A stretch of DNA of 64,000 bases from an uncultured Prevotellaceae bacterium (GTDB taxonomy: Bacteria > Bacteroidota > Bacteroidia > Bacteroidales > Bacteroidaceae), in NCBI GenBank assembly GCA_946415365.1, contig CAMKSE010000001.1, positions 124,001 through 188,000 on the forward strand, written 5' to 3'. Below, piece by piece: positions 33,375 to 43,466 of the stretch. The position numbers and the translations under genes were made by a program. Below the pieces are notes generated by a model, which saw only the letters and a program-made list of their open reading frames with translations, searched no databases and had not been told where the DNA came from. The first letter of the stretch is position 1. Each line of letters starts with the position of its first letter.

Positions 33375-35228
33375 TTACTTGACGATGACCTTGCGGCCGT
33401 CGATGACATAGATGCCGGCGGGCAGACGGTCGAGCGAGGTCGTGCTCATGCGCTGGCCGCTGAGGTTGTAGATGCCCTTCGAGGTGTCGACGGTCCGGTC
33501 GGCAGCCACCTTGCCGATGGCGCTCGGGTCGGAACCGTTAAGTCCGCGAACGAATCCGGCATAGACATGCTTGCGGTAGTAGTTGAGGTCCCAGATGCCG
33601 ACGGGTTCGCCGCCGCGCCAGCCGCTGTTGGAGGGTGCGTCGGTCGTACACCACTGGCAGATGCCCCACTGCTGCTCGGGCGGAATGATGCGCAGGTACT
33701 CCTTGATGATCCATTCGTAGAAGTCGGCCATCCGCTTGTGTTCGGCCTCGGTCAGCTGTTCGGTCTTGACGGAGCTGCCCCAACGGTTGGAGCCGCGCAC
33801 GTAGCCCATGTCCATCTCAGAGACTCGGCAGAGCTTGCCGCTATTGGCGATGACTTCGAACATCTGGGTGATGTGCTTCTTGATGTCGTTGAGTATCTTG
33901 TCGCTCTCGAAACAGCTGATGTGCATCTGTGTGCCGATGCCGTCGATGTGGGTCACGCCGTCGGCCTCCCACTTCTTGATCCAGCCGACGAGGCTCTTCA
34001 CTTTCTTGTTGTTGTCCCAGTCTGACTCCAGGTTATAGTCGTTGATGAAGAGCTTCACGTCCTCGGGCCCGTACTTGCGTGCCAGCCGGCAGGCCTGGCG
34101 CACGTATTCGAGGTCGCCCATGTGGTCTTGCCAGTAGAAGGCGTCGCCGCCGACGTCCCACGTGCCGCTGTTGTAGCCATCGGAGTGCTGCAGCAGGTAA
34201 TTGCCATCACCGTCGTTACCGTCGCCGGAGATAGCCTCGTTAACGAGGTCCCAGGCTTTGACCTTACCGTCACAGGCTTCCATCATGCCCTTGATCCAGA
34301 GGTCCATGGCGTAGACAAGTGTGTCGTGGCGCTCCTGCTGCGTCTGGGGGATGGTCTGACCCTTGTATCCCTCAAACTTGATGGTCTTGACGTAGATGTC
34401 ACCCACGAAGTCGCCGCACTGGAGCATGAAGAAGCTGTTCTCCACGAGGGCCTTGTACTCGACCTCAACGTCCTGCCACTCGGTGGTGAAGGGTATGTCG
34501 GGGTATTCTCCGTTGCCCCAGTCGCCCAGCTTGCTGTGGAGCTTTCCTTCGGCCGTTCCGCGGACGGTCATCGTCATCTTGTAGGTCTTTCCCAACTCGA
34601 CGGGTATGTTTTCCATCGCCAGGAACTGCACGTCCCAGGAGTTGTCACACTTCTTGGTGGTGTGGATGATGAGTCCGTCGGTCGCGTCGAAGTTGAGGGT
34701 GAAGCCGTAAATCGACTTGTCCGATGTCCAGCCTACGGTCTTGTTCTTGCGGAAGTCCTTGCTGGCTATCTCGGTCCATGTCTCCTCCGACGTGGGGTCT
34801 GGTCTGTCGGCCAGTAGTTTCGTCAACCAGCCTTTGGGCTGCTGTGAATGCCAGGCGAGTGTGTGGCCATAGACGTTGAGGCCGGCCTCAGTAGCGGTGT
34901 TCACGTAGTTCTTCACGGTAGTGAAATTCATGTTGCCGTTGCCGTCGACGCAGCTGGCCATCTTCATGGCGTTGCCAGCAACGGTCTCGGTGAAGTTCTG
35001 GTTGGTCATCTTATAGACCGTGGATTTCCTGAGATAGTCGTTGACGGTCGTACCCGCGCCGAGCTTGAAGTTGGGATATTTCTCGTAGTCGATGTACTCC
35101 TTGAGCGGCTTGTAGGCGTCGAGGTAGCGGTAGTTGTCGTCGTTGGGCTTGCCCTGCTCGAACTTCTCCTGTGACATGGCTATGGTCGACAAACCAACTG
35201 AAAATAATAAAATGTATAATTTCTTCAT
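33375..35228 (-). CDS. GH10 endo-beta-1,4-xylanase with internal CBM-like insert and T9SS-like tail
   Basis: A 617-residue exported enzyme that cuts xylan. The signal peptide is MKKLYILLFSVGLSTIAMSQ. The GH10 barrel begins with FKLGAGTTVNDY and GLNVYGHTLAWHSQQP. It is interrupted at about 145-290 by a beta-sandwich insert (KSIYGFTLNFDATDGLIIHT, YKMTMTVRGTAEG) like the CBM4/22 inserts of Prevotella and Bacteroides GH10 enzymes. The barrel then resumes. The acid/base Glu is in KAWDLVNEAISG (about 331) and the nucleophile in CRVSEMDMG (about 471). The end GIYNLSGQRM...LPAGIYVIDGRKVIVK is T9SS-like. It follows the FISUMP gene by 45 bases. No susC/D pair is in view. Confidence 0.95.
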   Translation of the reverse strand: MKKLYILLFSVGLSTIAMSQEKFEQGKPNDDNYRYLDAYKPLKEYIDYEKYPNFKLGAGTTVNDYLRKSTVYKMTNQNFTETVAGNAMKMASCVDGNGNMNFTTVKNYVNTATEAGLNVYGHTLAWHSQQPKGWLTKLLADRPDPTSEETWTEIASKDFRKNKTVGWTSDKSIYGFTLNFDATDGLIIHTTKKCDNSWDVQFLAMENIPVELGKTYKMTMTVRGTAEGKLHSKLGDWGNGEYPDIPFTTEWQDVEVEYKALVENSFFMLQCGDFVGDIYVKTIKFEGYKGQTIPQTQQERHDTLVYAMDLWIKGMMEACDGKVKAWDLVNEAISGDGNDGDGNYLLQHSDGYNSGTWDVGGDAFYWQDHMGDLEYVRQACRLARKYGPEDVKLFINDYNLESDWDNNKKVKSLVGWIKKWEADGVTHIDGIGTQMHISCFESDKILNDIKKHITQMFEVIANSGKLCRVSEMDMGYVRGSNRWGSSVKTEQLTEAEHKRMADFYEWIIKEYLRIIPPEQQWGICQWCTTDAPSNSGWRGGEPVGIWDLNYYRKHVYAGFVRGLNGSDPSAIGKVAADRTVDTSKGIYNLSGQRMSTTSLDRLPAGIYVIDGRKVIVK

Positions 35229-35273
35229 GTCTCTTGAGTTATATATATAAGATAATGTGAATCGAGCTCCTTC

Positions 35274-35945
35274 CTACCTGACAGCCCGGATGCATCGGCC
35301 GCTGAATCGGTTGGCCGACAGTTTTCCGAAGGATATGTCTACATCGGAGAAATCGAACTCCAGACACCAGGCCTTGTTGGGATTGCCCGAGTAGAGCATG
35401 GATGTCCAGTAGATACCCTTGATGGCGCGGAACTGAACGCCCTCATAAAAGCGGAAGCCGGTAATGGGCAAGAAGATAGAGCTGCCCGTCTTCTTTCCTG
35501 TCACCTTGTAGCCGTTGACACCGTCTTTCGTAATCCATTCCCATGTGCACTTGGCTGGGTCGATCAGCTCCTCATACTCTTCGATAGTGGGCATGCGCCA
35601 TTCACCGCCCCAGTTGGCGCGGGCGGCATCGTCGGAGGGTGTCAGTTGAATCCTTCTGTCGGAGGTCGAATACTTGAGCAGGAACTTGGAATCGCCCTGG
35701 CTCCATATATAGGTGCCCCACGAATAGTATTTCTTTGGCTTGACCTCACCCCAAGCGAAGTAAGATCCGAAGCCGGAGTCCTTCGTTGCGCCAACGTTCA
35801 TGTTGGCCCATTTCACGCTAAGTCCTAAGTCGACAGCTTCCACGCCGTCGGGCGTTTTGTCTTCGTTGTCCGTTACGTTTACCTTAGCATGGCCGTCTGC
35901 CCCAAAGAACATGAGAGACAGAGCCATTATAAAAATCTTCTTCAT
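35274..35945 (-). CDS. FISUMP-domain exported protein
   Basis: A 223-residue secreted protein; signal peptide MKKIFIMALSLMFFGADGHA. It contains the Fibrobacter succinogenes major paralogous domain: VDLGLSVKWANMNVGA, GSYFAWGEVKPKKYYSW, WGGEWRMPTIEEYEELI, FLPITGFRFYEG, YWTSMLYSGN and the final CIRAVR. The fold is lectin-like in some relatives, and the domain is common in secreted proteins of gut Bacteroidota; its role is not known. It precedes the xylanase on the same strand and probably shares its transcript. No Bacteroidota promoter is visible in the 25 bases before it, so read-through from the atp operon is possible. Confidence 0.8.
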   Translation of the reverse strand: MKKIFIMALSLMFFGADGHAKVNVTDNEDKTPDGVEAVDLGLSVKWANMNVGATKDSGFGSYFAWGEVKPKKYYSWGTYIWSQGDSKFLLKYSTSDRRIQLTPSDDAARANWGGEWRMPTIEEYEELIDPAKCTWEWITKDGVNGYKVTGKKTGSSIFLPITGFRFYEGVQFRAIKGIYWTSMLYSGNPNKAWCLEFDFSDVDISFGKLSANRFSGRCIRAVR

Positions 35946-35970
35946 TGTTTTAAAATATTGATGCTGTAAA

Positions 35971-36005
35971 GAAGAAAGCCCTACTATGTGCGTAGGGCTC
36001 TCTTC
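35971..36005 (-). terminator. Terminator of the ATP synthase operon
   Basis: AGCCCTAC/GTAGGGCT core stem with 7-base loop just after the atpG stop; on the minus strand it is followed by TTTCTTCTTT. Confidence 0.75.
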
Positions 36006-36010
36006 CTTGG

Positions 36011-36988
36011 TTAGTTGTTGACCGAACCACCAACAATGTCGAGCAGTTCGCTGGTGATGGCCTGCTGACGACTCTTGTTGTACTGGAGGTTCAGCTGGCG
36101 CAACAGTTCGTCGGCATTGTCCGTCGCCGTCTGCATAGCCACCATACGGGCGGCATGCTCTGAGGCGTTGGAATCAAGCAGGGCCGTGTAGAGCATCAGG
36201 TGGGCTAGCTTCGGAATGAGCTGCGACAGCACGGTGTGCATATCGGGCTCTACGATGAAGTTGTCGTTGAGCGGCTTCACCTCTTCTTTCTTCTCTCCAG
36301 ACTCCTGACGCTTGTCTCCCCTCTTCTTCAGATACTCCTGCGACTCCTTCGTGGCAATGATGCTGGTAAGGTCGCGCTCGTGATCGGCCTTCAGCTCCGA
36401 CTCGATATCGATGGGCAGGAAAGTCTTGCGGGTGAGCACCTGCGAGCCTGCGCTTTTGAAGTGATGGTAGATGAGTTCAACCTTGTCTATCTCACCCTCA
36501 GCGAACTTCTTGCCAAGTTCCATCGCGATGTCGATACACTGAGAGACATTCGGCTTGTCGGCCAGCGCCGAGAATTCACCCTGCACCTTCAAACCCATCT
36601 TCTGTGCCTTCTCGAAAACCTTGCGGCCGATGGGATAAATCTCCACATTGTCGCGGCCGATGGTCTGGGCATAGTCGTCGACGGCATGCGTCATCATCTT
36701 GATGGTGTTGGCATTGAAGCCGCCGCAGAGCGAGGAGTTGGAGGTGAAGACCACCAGGGCGACACGCTTCACGGGGCGCTCCTTGTCGTAGATGGTCTGG
36801 GCCTCGGCCTCGGCTGCGAGGAACGACTTGAGGATGTGCTCCAGCATCGTCTCGTAAGGCAGCATGTTCTGGATGGCCACCTGAGCGTGATGGAGCTTCG
36901 ACGAGGCCACCATCTTCATCGCCGAAGTGATCTTCCGCGTGGACTTGACTGAGGCTATGCGGCCTTTAATTTCTTTCAGGCTGGGCAT
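36011..36988 (-). CDS. atpG: ATP synthase F1 gamma subunit
   Basis: A 325-residue central rotor shaft. It starts MPSLKEIKGRIASVKSTRKITSAMKMVASSKL, the conserved N-terminal helix, and ends with the matching C-terminal helix (AARMVAMQTATDNADELLRQLNLQYNKSRQQAITSELLDIVGG). It is longer than typical gamma (about 290) because of a charged insert near residues 225-245 (GDKRQESGEKKEEVKP). It is last gene of the operon, 6 bases after atpA, with a terminator downstream. Confidence 0.96.
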   Translation of the reverse strand: MPSLKEIKGRIASVKSTRKITSAMKMVASSKLHHAQVAIQNMLPYETMLEHILKSFLAAEAEAQTIYDKERPVKRVALVVFTSNSSLCGGFNANTIKMMTHAVDDYAQTIGRDNVEIYPIGRKVFEKAQKMGLKVQGEFSALADKPNVSQCIDIAMELGKKFAEGEIDKVELIYHHFKSAGSQVLTRKTFLPIDIESELKADHERDLTSIIATKESQEYLKKRGDKRQESGEKKEEVKPLNDNFIVEPDMHTVLSQLIPKLAHLMLYTALLDSNASEHAARMVAMQTATDNADELLRQLNLQYNKSRQQAITSELLDIVGGSVNN

Positions 36989-36994
36989 AGGCTA

Positions 36995-38581
36995 TCAGCT
37001 TTTATACGTTCCTGCGATGTCGGCCATCACAGCCTCGATCTTCTTGGTCGTATCGTCGTCGATCTTTCCGCTGGCGAGGGTCTCGATAACCTCGGGATTG
37101 GATGAGCGCAGCTTGTCGAGGAACTGGTTCTGGCACTCACGTACCTTGGGGATGGGCACCTCGCGCATCAGTCCGTGCACACCGCAATAGAGGATGGCAA
37201 TCTGCTCGCCCACAGGCATCGGACTGTACTGCGGCTGAATCAACAGCTGGTTGTTCTTACGTCCACGGTCGAGGGTCATCGCCGTCACGGCATCCATGTC
37301 GCTGGAGAACTTTGAGAAGGCCTCGAGCTCACGATACTGGGCCTGGTCGATTTTCAGCGTACCGGCCACCTTCTTCATGGACTTGATTTGTGCCGAGCCA
37401 CCCACACGGGATACGGAGATACCTACGTTGATGGCGGGACGGAAGCCCTGGTTGAAGAGGTCGCTCTCGAGGAAAATCTGACCGTCGGTAATGGAGATTA
37501 CGTTCGTCGGGATGTAAGCCGACACATCGCCGGCCTGTGTCTCGATGATAGGCAGGGCTGTCAATGAGCCGCCACCCTTCACGTGACCCTTCATGCACTC
37601 GGGCAGGTCGTTCATCTGCTCGGCCACCTCCTGCTGCTCGTTCATCTTGGCAGCACGCTCAAGGAGACGGCTGTGGAGATAGAACACGTCGCCGGGATAG
37701 GCCTCACGTCCTGACGGACGGCGCAAGATCAGCGACACCTCACGATAGGCCACGGCCTGCTTCGAGAGGTCGTCGTAGACCACGAGCGCGGGCAGACCAC
37801 GGTCGCGGAAGTACTCACCGATGGCGGCACCGGCGAACGGTGCGTAGTACTGCATAGCGGCAGGTTCGGCAGCGGTAGCGCTGACCACAATGGTGTAAGG
37901 CATGGCACCATGCTCCTGTAGGGTGCTCACGAGTGCAGCCACAGTAGAAGCTTTCTGACCGATGGCCACATAGATACAATAGACAGGCTTGCCTGCCTCA
38001 TAGAAACTCTTCTGGTTGATGATGGTATCCACGGCGATGGCGGTCTTACCCGTCTGACGGTCGCCAATGATGAGCTCGCGCTGTCCGCGGCCGATGGGAA
38101 TCATCGAGTCGATGGCCTTCAGACCTGTCTGCAGCGGCTCCTTCACGGGCTGACGGTAGATCACACCGGGGGCCTTGCGGTCGAGAGGCATCTCGAAGGC
38201 GTCGCTCAGGTCGATGTCACCCTTGCCGTCAATGGCCTGTCCCAGAGGATTGATGACGCGGCCCAGCATATTGTCGTTGACACGGATGGAGGCGATACGC
38301 TTCGTACGCTTCACGACCATGCCTTCCTTGATGCCCGACGTGCCACCAAGAAGCACACAACCGACGTTGTCTTCCTCAAGGTTCATCACGATAGCCATCG
38401 TGCCGTTTTCAAACTCCAGCAGCTCGTTGGCCTCGGCATTGCGCAGACCATAGATACGAGCTACACCGTCGCTGACGGTCAGCACGGTACCTACCTCTTC
38501 GAACTTCTCGGCATTGGAAATGCCTTTGAGCTGGTCGAGCAGCACCTGAGATACTTCGCTTGGTTTAATCTTATCTGACAT
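36995..38581 (-). CDS. atpA: ATP synthase F1 alpha subunit
   Basis: A 528-residue non-catalytic nucleotide-binding subunit. The N-terminal beta barrel contains [25 protein letters not shown]. The P-loop is [18 protein letters not shown], and the family signature [17 protein letters not shown] is present. It alternates with beta subunits in the F1 head. The spacer from atpH is an 8-base iterated repeat containing the atpH stop. Confidence 0.98.
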   Translation of the reverse strand: MSDKIKPSEVSQVLLDQLKGISNAEKFEEVGTVLTVSDGVARIYGLRNAEANELLEFENGTMAIVMNLEEDNVGCVLLGGTSGIKEGMVVKRTKRIASIRVNDNMLGRVINPLGQAIDGKGDIDLSDAFEMPLDRKAPGVIYRQPVKEPLQTGLKAIDSMIPIGRGQRELIIGDRQTGKTAIAVDTIINQKSFYEAGKPVYCIYVAIGQKASTVAALVSTLQEHGAMPYTIVVSATAAEPAAMQYYAPFAGAAIGEYFRDRGLPALVVYDDLSKQAVAYREVSLILRRPSGREAYPGDVFYLHSRLLERAAKMNEQQEVAEQMNDLPECMKGHVKGGGSLTALPIIETQAGDVSAYIPTNVISITDGQIFLESDLFNQGFRPAINVGISVSRVGGSAQIKSMKKVAGTLKIDQAQYRELEAFSKFSSDMDAVTAMTLDRGRKNNQLLIQPQYSPMPVGEQIAILYCGVHGLMREVPIPKVRECQNQFLDKLRSSNPEVIETLASGKIDDDTTKKIEAVMADIAGTYKS

Positions 38582-38586
38582 TTTCT

Positions 38587-38624
38587 TTATTTTTACGTAA
38601 TGACGTTATAACGTTATGACGTTA
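38587..38624 (-). repeat. Iterated-stop junction atpH-atpA (8-base words)
   Basis: On the minus strand, TAACGTCA, TAACGTTA, TAACGTCA, TTACGTAA. The first TAA is the atpH stop, and the next two TAA fall in the other two frames. Confidence 0.8.
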
Positions 38625-39158
38625 CTTTTTTAAAGTATTAAGAATACTGTTGAGTTTCGTCTTGACACTGGCGTCCATGCGGAAGGTGTCGTACTCGAGG
38701 ATGAAGCCGCCGATGATATCGGGGTTCACCTCGGACTCGAACTCCACGGTTCCATTAGTCTTACTCTCCACCATGCGGCGCATCTTCTGCTCGATGGCAG
38801 GGGTGACGGCGGCAGCGGTGATGAGACGTCCTCGGATGACATTCTTCTGTTGGCGGTAAAGCGTGACGTACGAATTGGCGATGAACTGCATCACGTTCTC
38901 ACGGTCCTCCTTCAGCACCAGCTGGATGAAGACCTTGGTAAGTGCGGAGGGCTGCTTGCCGACGGCTGTCAGCAGCAGCGTCTCTTTCTTGTCCTTAGAG
39001 AGCATCGGATTGTCTATCGTAAACCGCAGCTGTGGCACTTCGACGTAGCTCTTGGCGAGCTGTTGCATCTCCGTGTAGACAGCATCCTCGATTTTCGCGT
39101 CGGTGGCACTCTTGAGAAGTGCACGGGCGTATCTTACCGATATGACTCCTATATCCAT
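38622..39158 (-). CDS. atpH: ATP synthase F1 delta subunit
   Basis: A 178-residue stator subunit linking F1 to the b subunits. It starts MDIGVISVRYARALLKSATD; the C-terminal part has VTPAIEQKMRRMVESKTNGTVEFESEVNPDIIGGFILEYD, typical of OSCP/delta. Gene order between atpF and atpA is normal. The stop codon is part of a tandem repeat leading to atpA. Confidence 0.94.
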   Translation of the reverse strand: MDIGVISVRYARALLKSATDAKIEDAVYTEMQQLAKSYVEVPQLRFTIDNPMLSKDKKETLLLTAVGKQPSALTKVFIQLVLKEDRENVMQFIANSYVTLYRQQKNVIRGRLITAAAVTPAIEQKMRRMVESKTNGTVEFESEVNPDIIGGFILEYDTFRMDASVKTKLNSILNTLKK

Positions 39159-39170
39159 ACGTTATCGCGT

Positions 39171-39686
39171 TTATTTGTCAGTAGGAACATCATCCAGCAT
39201 ACGGTCAATCAGAGCCATTTGCGACTTGTCGTCCTTGAGGTTCTGCTTGAGAACCTTTTCCGCAATCTCCACGCTGAGCGCAGCGACTTGCTGACGGATG
39301 TCGGCAATGGCCGCCCGCTTCTCCTGCTCGATGGCGACCTTGGCGTCGCCCAGGAGTCGGGCACCTTCCTCACGGGCCTTTTGCTGGGCCTGCTCCACGA
39401 TAGTGTCGCGCGTCTCGGCTGCCTCCTTGAGGATCTGTGCCTGACGGTCGCGAGCCTCCTGAAGTATGGCCTCGCCTTCCTGCTTGATATTCTCCAACCG
39501 CTCGGAGGCTTCATGGGCCTTGAGCAGACTCTCGTCGATGTACTTCTTCCGCTCTTCTACCATGTTGGTGATTGCGGGGAAGCCATACTTTGCAAGCACG
39601 AAGAAGACGACGGCAAATGCCAGAAGCATCCAGAACAGAAGTCCCAGATCAGGGGTGAGGATTGCTGGCAGTTTACTGAAATCCAT
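39171..39686 (-). CDS. atpF: ATP synthase Fo b subunit
   Basis: A 171-residue stalk subunit: one N-terminal membrane helix (LLFWMLLAFAVVFFVLAKYG) and a long charged amphipathic helix (YIDESLLKAHEASERLENIKQ onward) that forms the peripheral dimer. It lies between atpE and atpH. Confidence 0.96.
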   Translation of the reverse strand: MDFSKLPAILTPDLGLLFWMLLAFAVVFFVLAKYGFPAITNMVEERKKYIDESLLKAHEASERLENIKQEGEAILQEARDRQAQILKEAAETRDTIVEQAQQKAREEGARLLGDAKVAIEQEKRAAIADIRQQVAALSVEIAEKVLKQNLKDDKSQMALIDRMLDDVPTDK

Positions 39687-39724
39687 TCGCTGTAATATTT
39701 AGTGATTACTTGAAGGACTGTCTC

Positions 39725-39982
<258 letters not shown>

Positions 39983-39995
39983 TTATTAATAATGT

Positions 39996-40032
39996 TTTAT
40001 TTTTTAATATTCAATTTTCAATATTCAATTTA
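39996..40032 (-). repeat. Iterated-stop junction atpB-atpE (7-base words)
   Basis: On the minus strand, after the atpB TAA, ATTGAAT, ATTGAAA, ATTGAAT, ATTAAAA, AATAAAA. TGA codons fall successively in different frames. Confidence 0.78.
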
Positions 40033-41076
40033 CTCAGCGTGGTGCTCTTTATGGGCAAGCCCGATGAACACAGCACTCAGCATGGTGAAAACGTACGCCT
40101 GAACAAAGGCTACCAGCAGCTCCAGAAGATTCATAAAGAGGAGCATGAGGATGCTGAAGGCATTCAGGCCGAGACCAAATCCGACACCCATAGACCAACC
40201 AAGGAAGATCACACAGGTGAAGCTGAGCATCACGGCGTGGCCGGCCATCATGTTGGCAAAGAGACGGATCATCAGGGCGAAGGGCTTCGTGAACACACCG
40301 AAAAGCTCGATGAGCGGCATCACCGGTGCGGGATAGGCCTTCAGGAACATAGGCACATCAGGCCAGAATATCTCCTTCCAATATTCTTTGTTGGCGAAGA
40401 TGTTGATAGCCAGCATCGTACACAGGGCCAGGAAGAAGGTGATATTGATGTTTCCCGTCACGTTGGCGCCACCGGGGAAGACTGGTATCAGTCCGATGAG
40501 GTTACACGTCAGGATGAAGAAGAACACCGTAAGCAGGTAAGGCGCATACGGCTTGTAATGCTTCTCACCGATAGACGACTTGATAAGGTCGTCGTGGATC
40601 ATCATCACGATCATCTCCATGAAACCGACGAAACCACCAGGCGCCGCGTCCTTCACGTCGTGCTTCTTATACCAGCGGGCACAGCTGAGGAAGACGATGA
40701 TCAGTACTGCCACCACAATCCATATTTGAAGCACACTCTTGGTGATACTCAGGTCGAAGGGACGTACCTCACTGCCGTCGGCAAGACGCTCATAGATTTT
40801 GCCGTGATGCTCTTCGCTGAAAAAGAAGCCATCGGGCAGACTGTGAGCCGTACAGAAATGCCACTCTCCGGTATTCTCACTACGGATGATGATAGGCAGC
40901 GGGATGCTCAGGTGCTTACCCTGGTAGGAGGCGATGTGCCACTCATAGGAGTCGGCCAGGTGTTCGAGTACGATCTCTGGGATGTTGATCTTCTCGTCAC
41001 CACCCTCTTCTGCCAAGGCCGGCATCGGCAGCAAGGCTACCATCATCAGGAGGATTATCGACTTTAATTGTTTCAT
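40030..41076 (-). CDS. atpB: ATP synthase Fo a subunit with periplasmic N-terminal extension
   Basis: A 348-residue membrane subunit. The first 23 residues look like a signal peptide (MKQLKSIILLMMVALLPMPALA), followed by a soluble region to about 110 not found in E. coli AtpB. The Fo part then follows, with five to six helices. The essential Arg is in FALMIRLFANMMAGH, and the final helix is LLELLVAFVQAYVFTMLSAVFIGLA. The long N-terminal domain is usual in Bacteroidota. Confidence 0.95.
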   Translation of the reverse strand: MKQLKSIILLMMVALLPMPALAEEGGDEKINIPEIVLEHLADSYEWHIASYQGKHLSIPLPIIIRSENTGEWHFCTAHSLPDGFFFSEEHHGKIYERLADGSEVRPFDLSITKSVLQIWIVVAVLIIVFLSCARWYKKHDVKDAAPGGFVGFMEMIVMMIHDDLIKSSIGEKHYKPYAPYLLTVFFFILTCNLIGLIPVFPGGANVTGNINITFFLALCTMLAINIFANKEYWKEIFWPDVPMFLKAYPAPVMPLIELFGVFTKPFALMIRLFANMMAGHAVMLSFTCVIFLGWSMGVGFGLGLNAFSILMLLFMNLLELLVAFVQAYVFTMLSAVFIGLAHKEHHAE

Positions 41077-41115
41077 TATTTATAAAAATGTGTAAGCAAA
41101 CTATTACGTTGATAG

Positions 41116-41511
41116 TCAAGAGCGGTTCGACACTCTGGCGAAGAAGATGGAATGGTGTGCCAGCGATACAATGTAGAAAGCCATGAACACCAGGAAGAAG
41201 ACCAGCATATTATCACGGCCAACAGCCAGATAATAGACAAACATCACTGCCAAAGCCAGCAACAGGCGAAAGCCTGATACGGCAGTAAAAAATGTCGGAA
41301 GACTCTCAGGTGAGTTCTTGGCGATGCGGCACCATACCATCCCTATCACGCCACCCAGTACGAGGGTGAATGCGACGCTGATGATGGCCGGTGTCAGCAG
41401 TCCGTCGACAAGCCATACCTGCATCACCAACAAAGTGATGAGGAACAGACCTGCCGTAAGAAACAACTGCTGCCGCATGTAACGCTTACTCAACTGATCG
41501 ATGTTTGCCAT
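41116..41511 (-). CDS. AtpI-like small membrane protein in the atp operon
   Basis: A 131-residue protein with four membrane helices (QQLFLTAGLFLITLLVMQVW, TPAIISVAFTLVLGGVIGMVW, FRLLLALAVMFVYYLAVG, VFFLVFMAFYIVSLAHHSIFF) placed between atpC and atpB. Position, size and topology fit the AtpI-type helpers found in atp operons, which aid c-ring assembly, but the sequence itself is too divergent to be certain. Confidence 0.65.
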   Translation of the reverse strand: MANIDQLSKRYMRQQLFLTAGLFLITLLVMQVWLVDGLLTPAIISVAFTLVLGGVIGMVWCRIAKNSPESLPTFFTAVSGFRLLLALAVMFVYYLAVGRDNMLVFFLVFMAFYIVSLAHHSIFFARVSNRS

Positions 41512-41529
41512 TGTTTGCTATTCTTCTTG

Positions 41530-41775
41530 TTACTCTGCCAATTCCACGCAGAGACTCACCACATTCTTCTGCACTTCCACAAAGCCGCCAAGGATATCCA
41601 AAGAAGTCTTTCCTTCCTTTGTAGCATACTCTACAACTCCTTTTTGGAGTGTGGAGATGATGGGGGCGTGATCGTTCAGTATCTCGAACTGGCCCATGGT
41701 GCCAGGCACCAGGACACACTCGACTGCTCCGTCGTATTCAACCTTCTCGGGCGAAACTATTCTCAGCTGCAACAT
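41530..41775 (-). CDS. atpC: ATP synthase F1 epsilon subunit, short form
   Basis: An 81-residue protein from ATG 41775 (MLQLRIVSPEKVEYDG); the track start at 41784 is a TTG in the spacer. It contains the N-terminal beta-sandwich (GAVECVLVPGTMGQFEILNDHAPIISTLQKG) but lacks the C-terminal two-helix domain of E. coli epsilon (about 138 residues). That domain inhibits ATP hydrolysis, so this enzyme lacks that brake; short epsilons occur in Bacteroidota. It follows atpD by 36 bases of repeat-like spacer. Confidence 0.92.
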   Translation of the reverse strand: MLQLRIVSPEKVEYDGAVECVLVPGTMGQFEILNDHAPIISTLQKGVVEYATKEGKTSLDILGGFVEVQKNVVSLCVELAE

Positions 41776-41811
41776 AATCTTCAATTATCTATTATCAATC
41801 TTCATTGAAGA

Positions 41812-41814
<3 letters not shown>
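41776..41814 (-). repeat. Iterated-stop junction atpD-atpC (7-base words)
   Basis: On the minus strand, GAAGATT, GATAATA, GATAATT, GAAGATT directly before the atpC ATG. TAA, TGA and TAG codons occur in all three frames after the atpD stop. This is less regular than the other junctions. Confidence 0.6.
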
Positions 41815-43344
<1,530 letters not shown>

Positions 43345-43387
43345 TTAATATTTAAGTTATAATTTGTTTTAAGTCATTTGTCGATTG

Positions 43388-43395
43388 CAAAGATA
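43388..43395 (-). promoter_or_regulatory. atp operon promoter -7 box
   Basis: TATCTTTG on the minus strand, 50 bases upstream of atpD. No good TTTG is seen at the expected -33 distance. Confidence 0.5.
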
Positions 43396-43466
43396 GAGAT
43401 ATTTTTTCAATTGGAGAAATCTTTTTAGAAAAAAAACGCACAACAGAACACTTTAAGCGAAAATTC

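Noticed and set aside
33318-34817. Long plus-strand ORFs opposite the xylanase (33318..34025, 34122..34817)
   Set aside because: Shadow frames of a strongly supported GH10 gene.
35229-35273. Separate promoter for the xylanase
   Set aside because: No TAnnTTTG or TTTG pair is present in the 45-base spacer, so co-transcription with the FISUMP gene is simpler.
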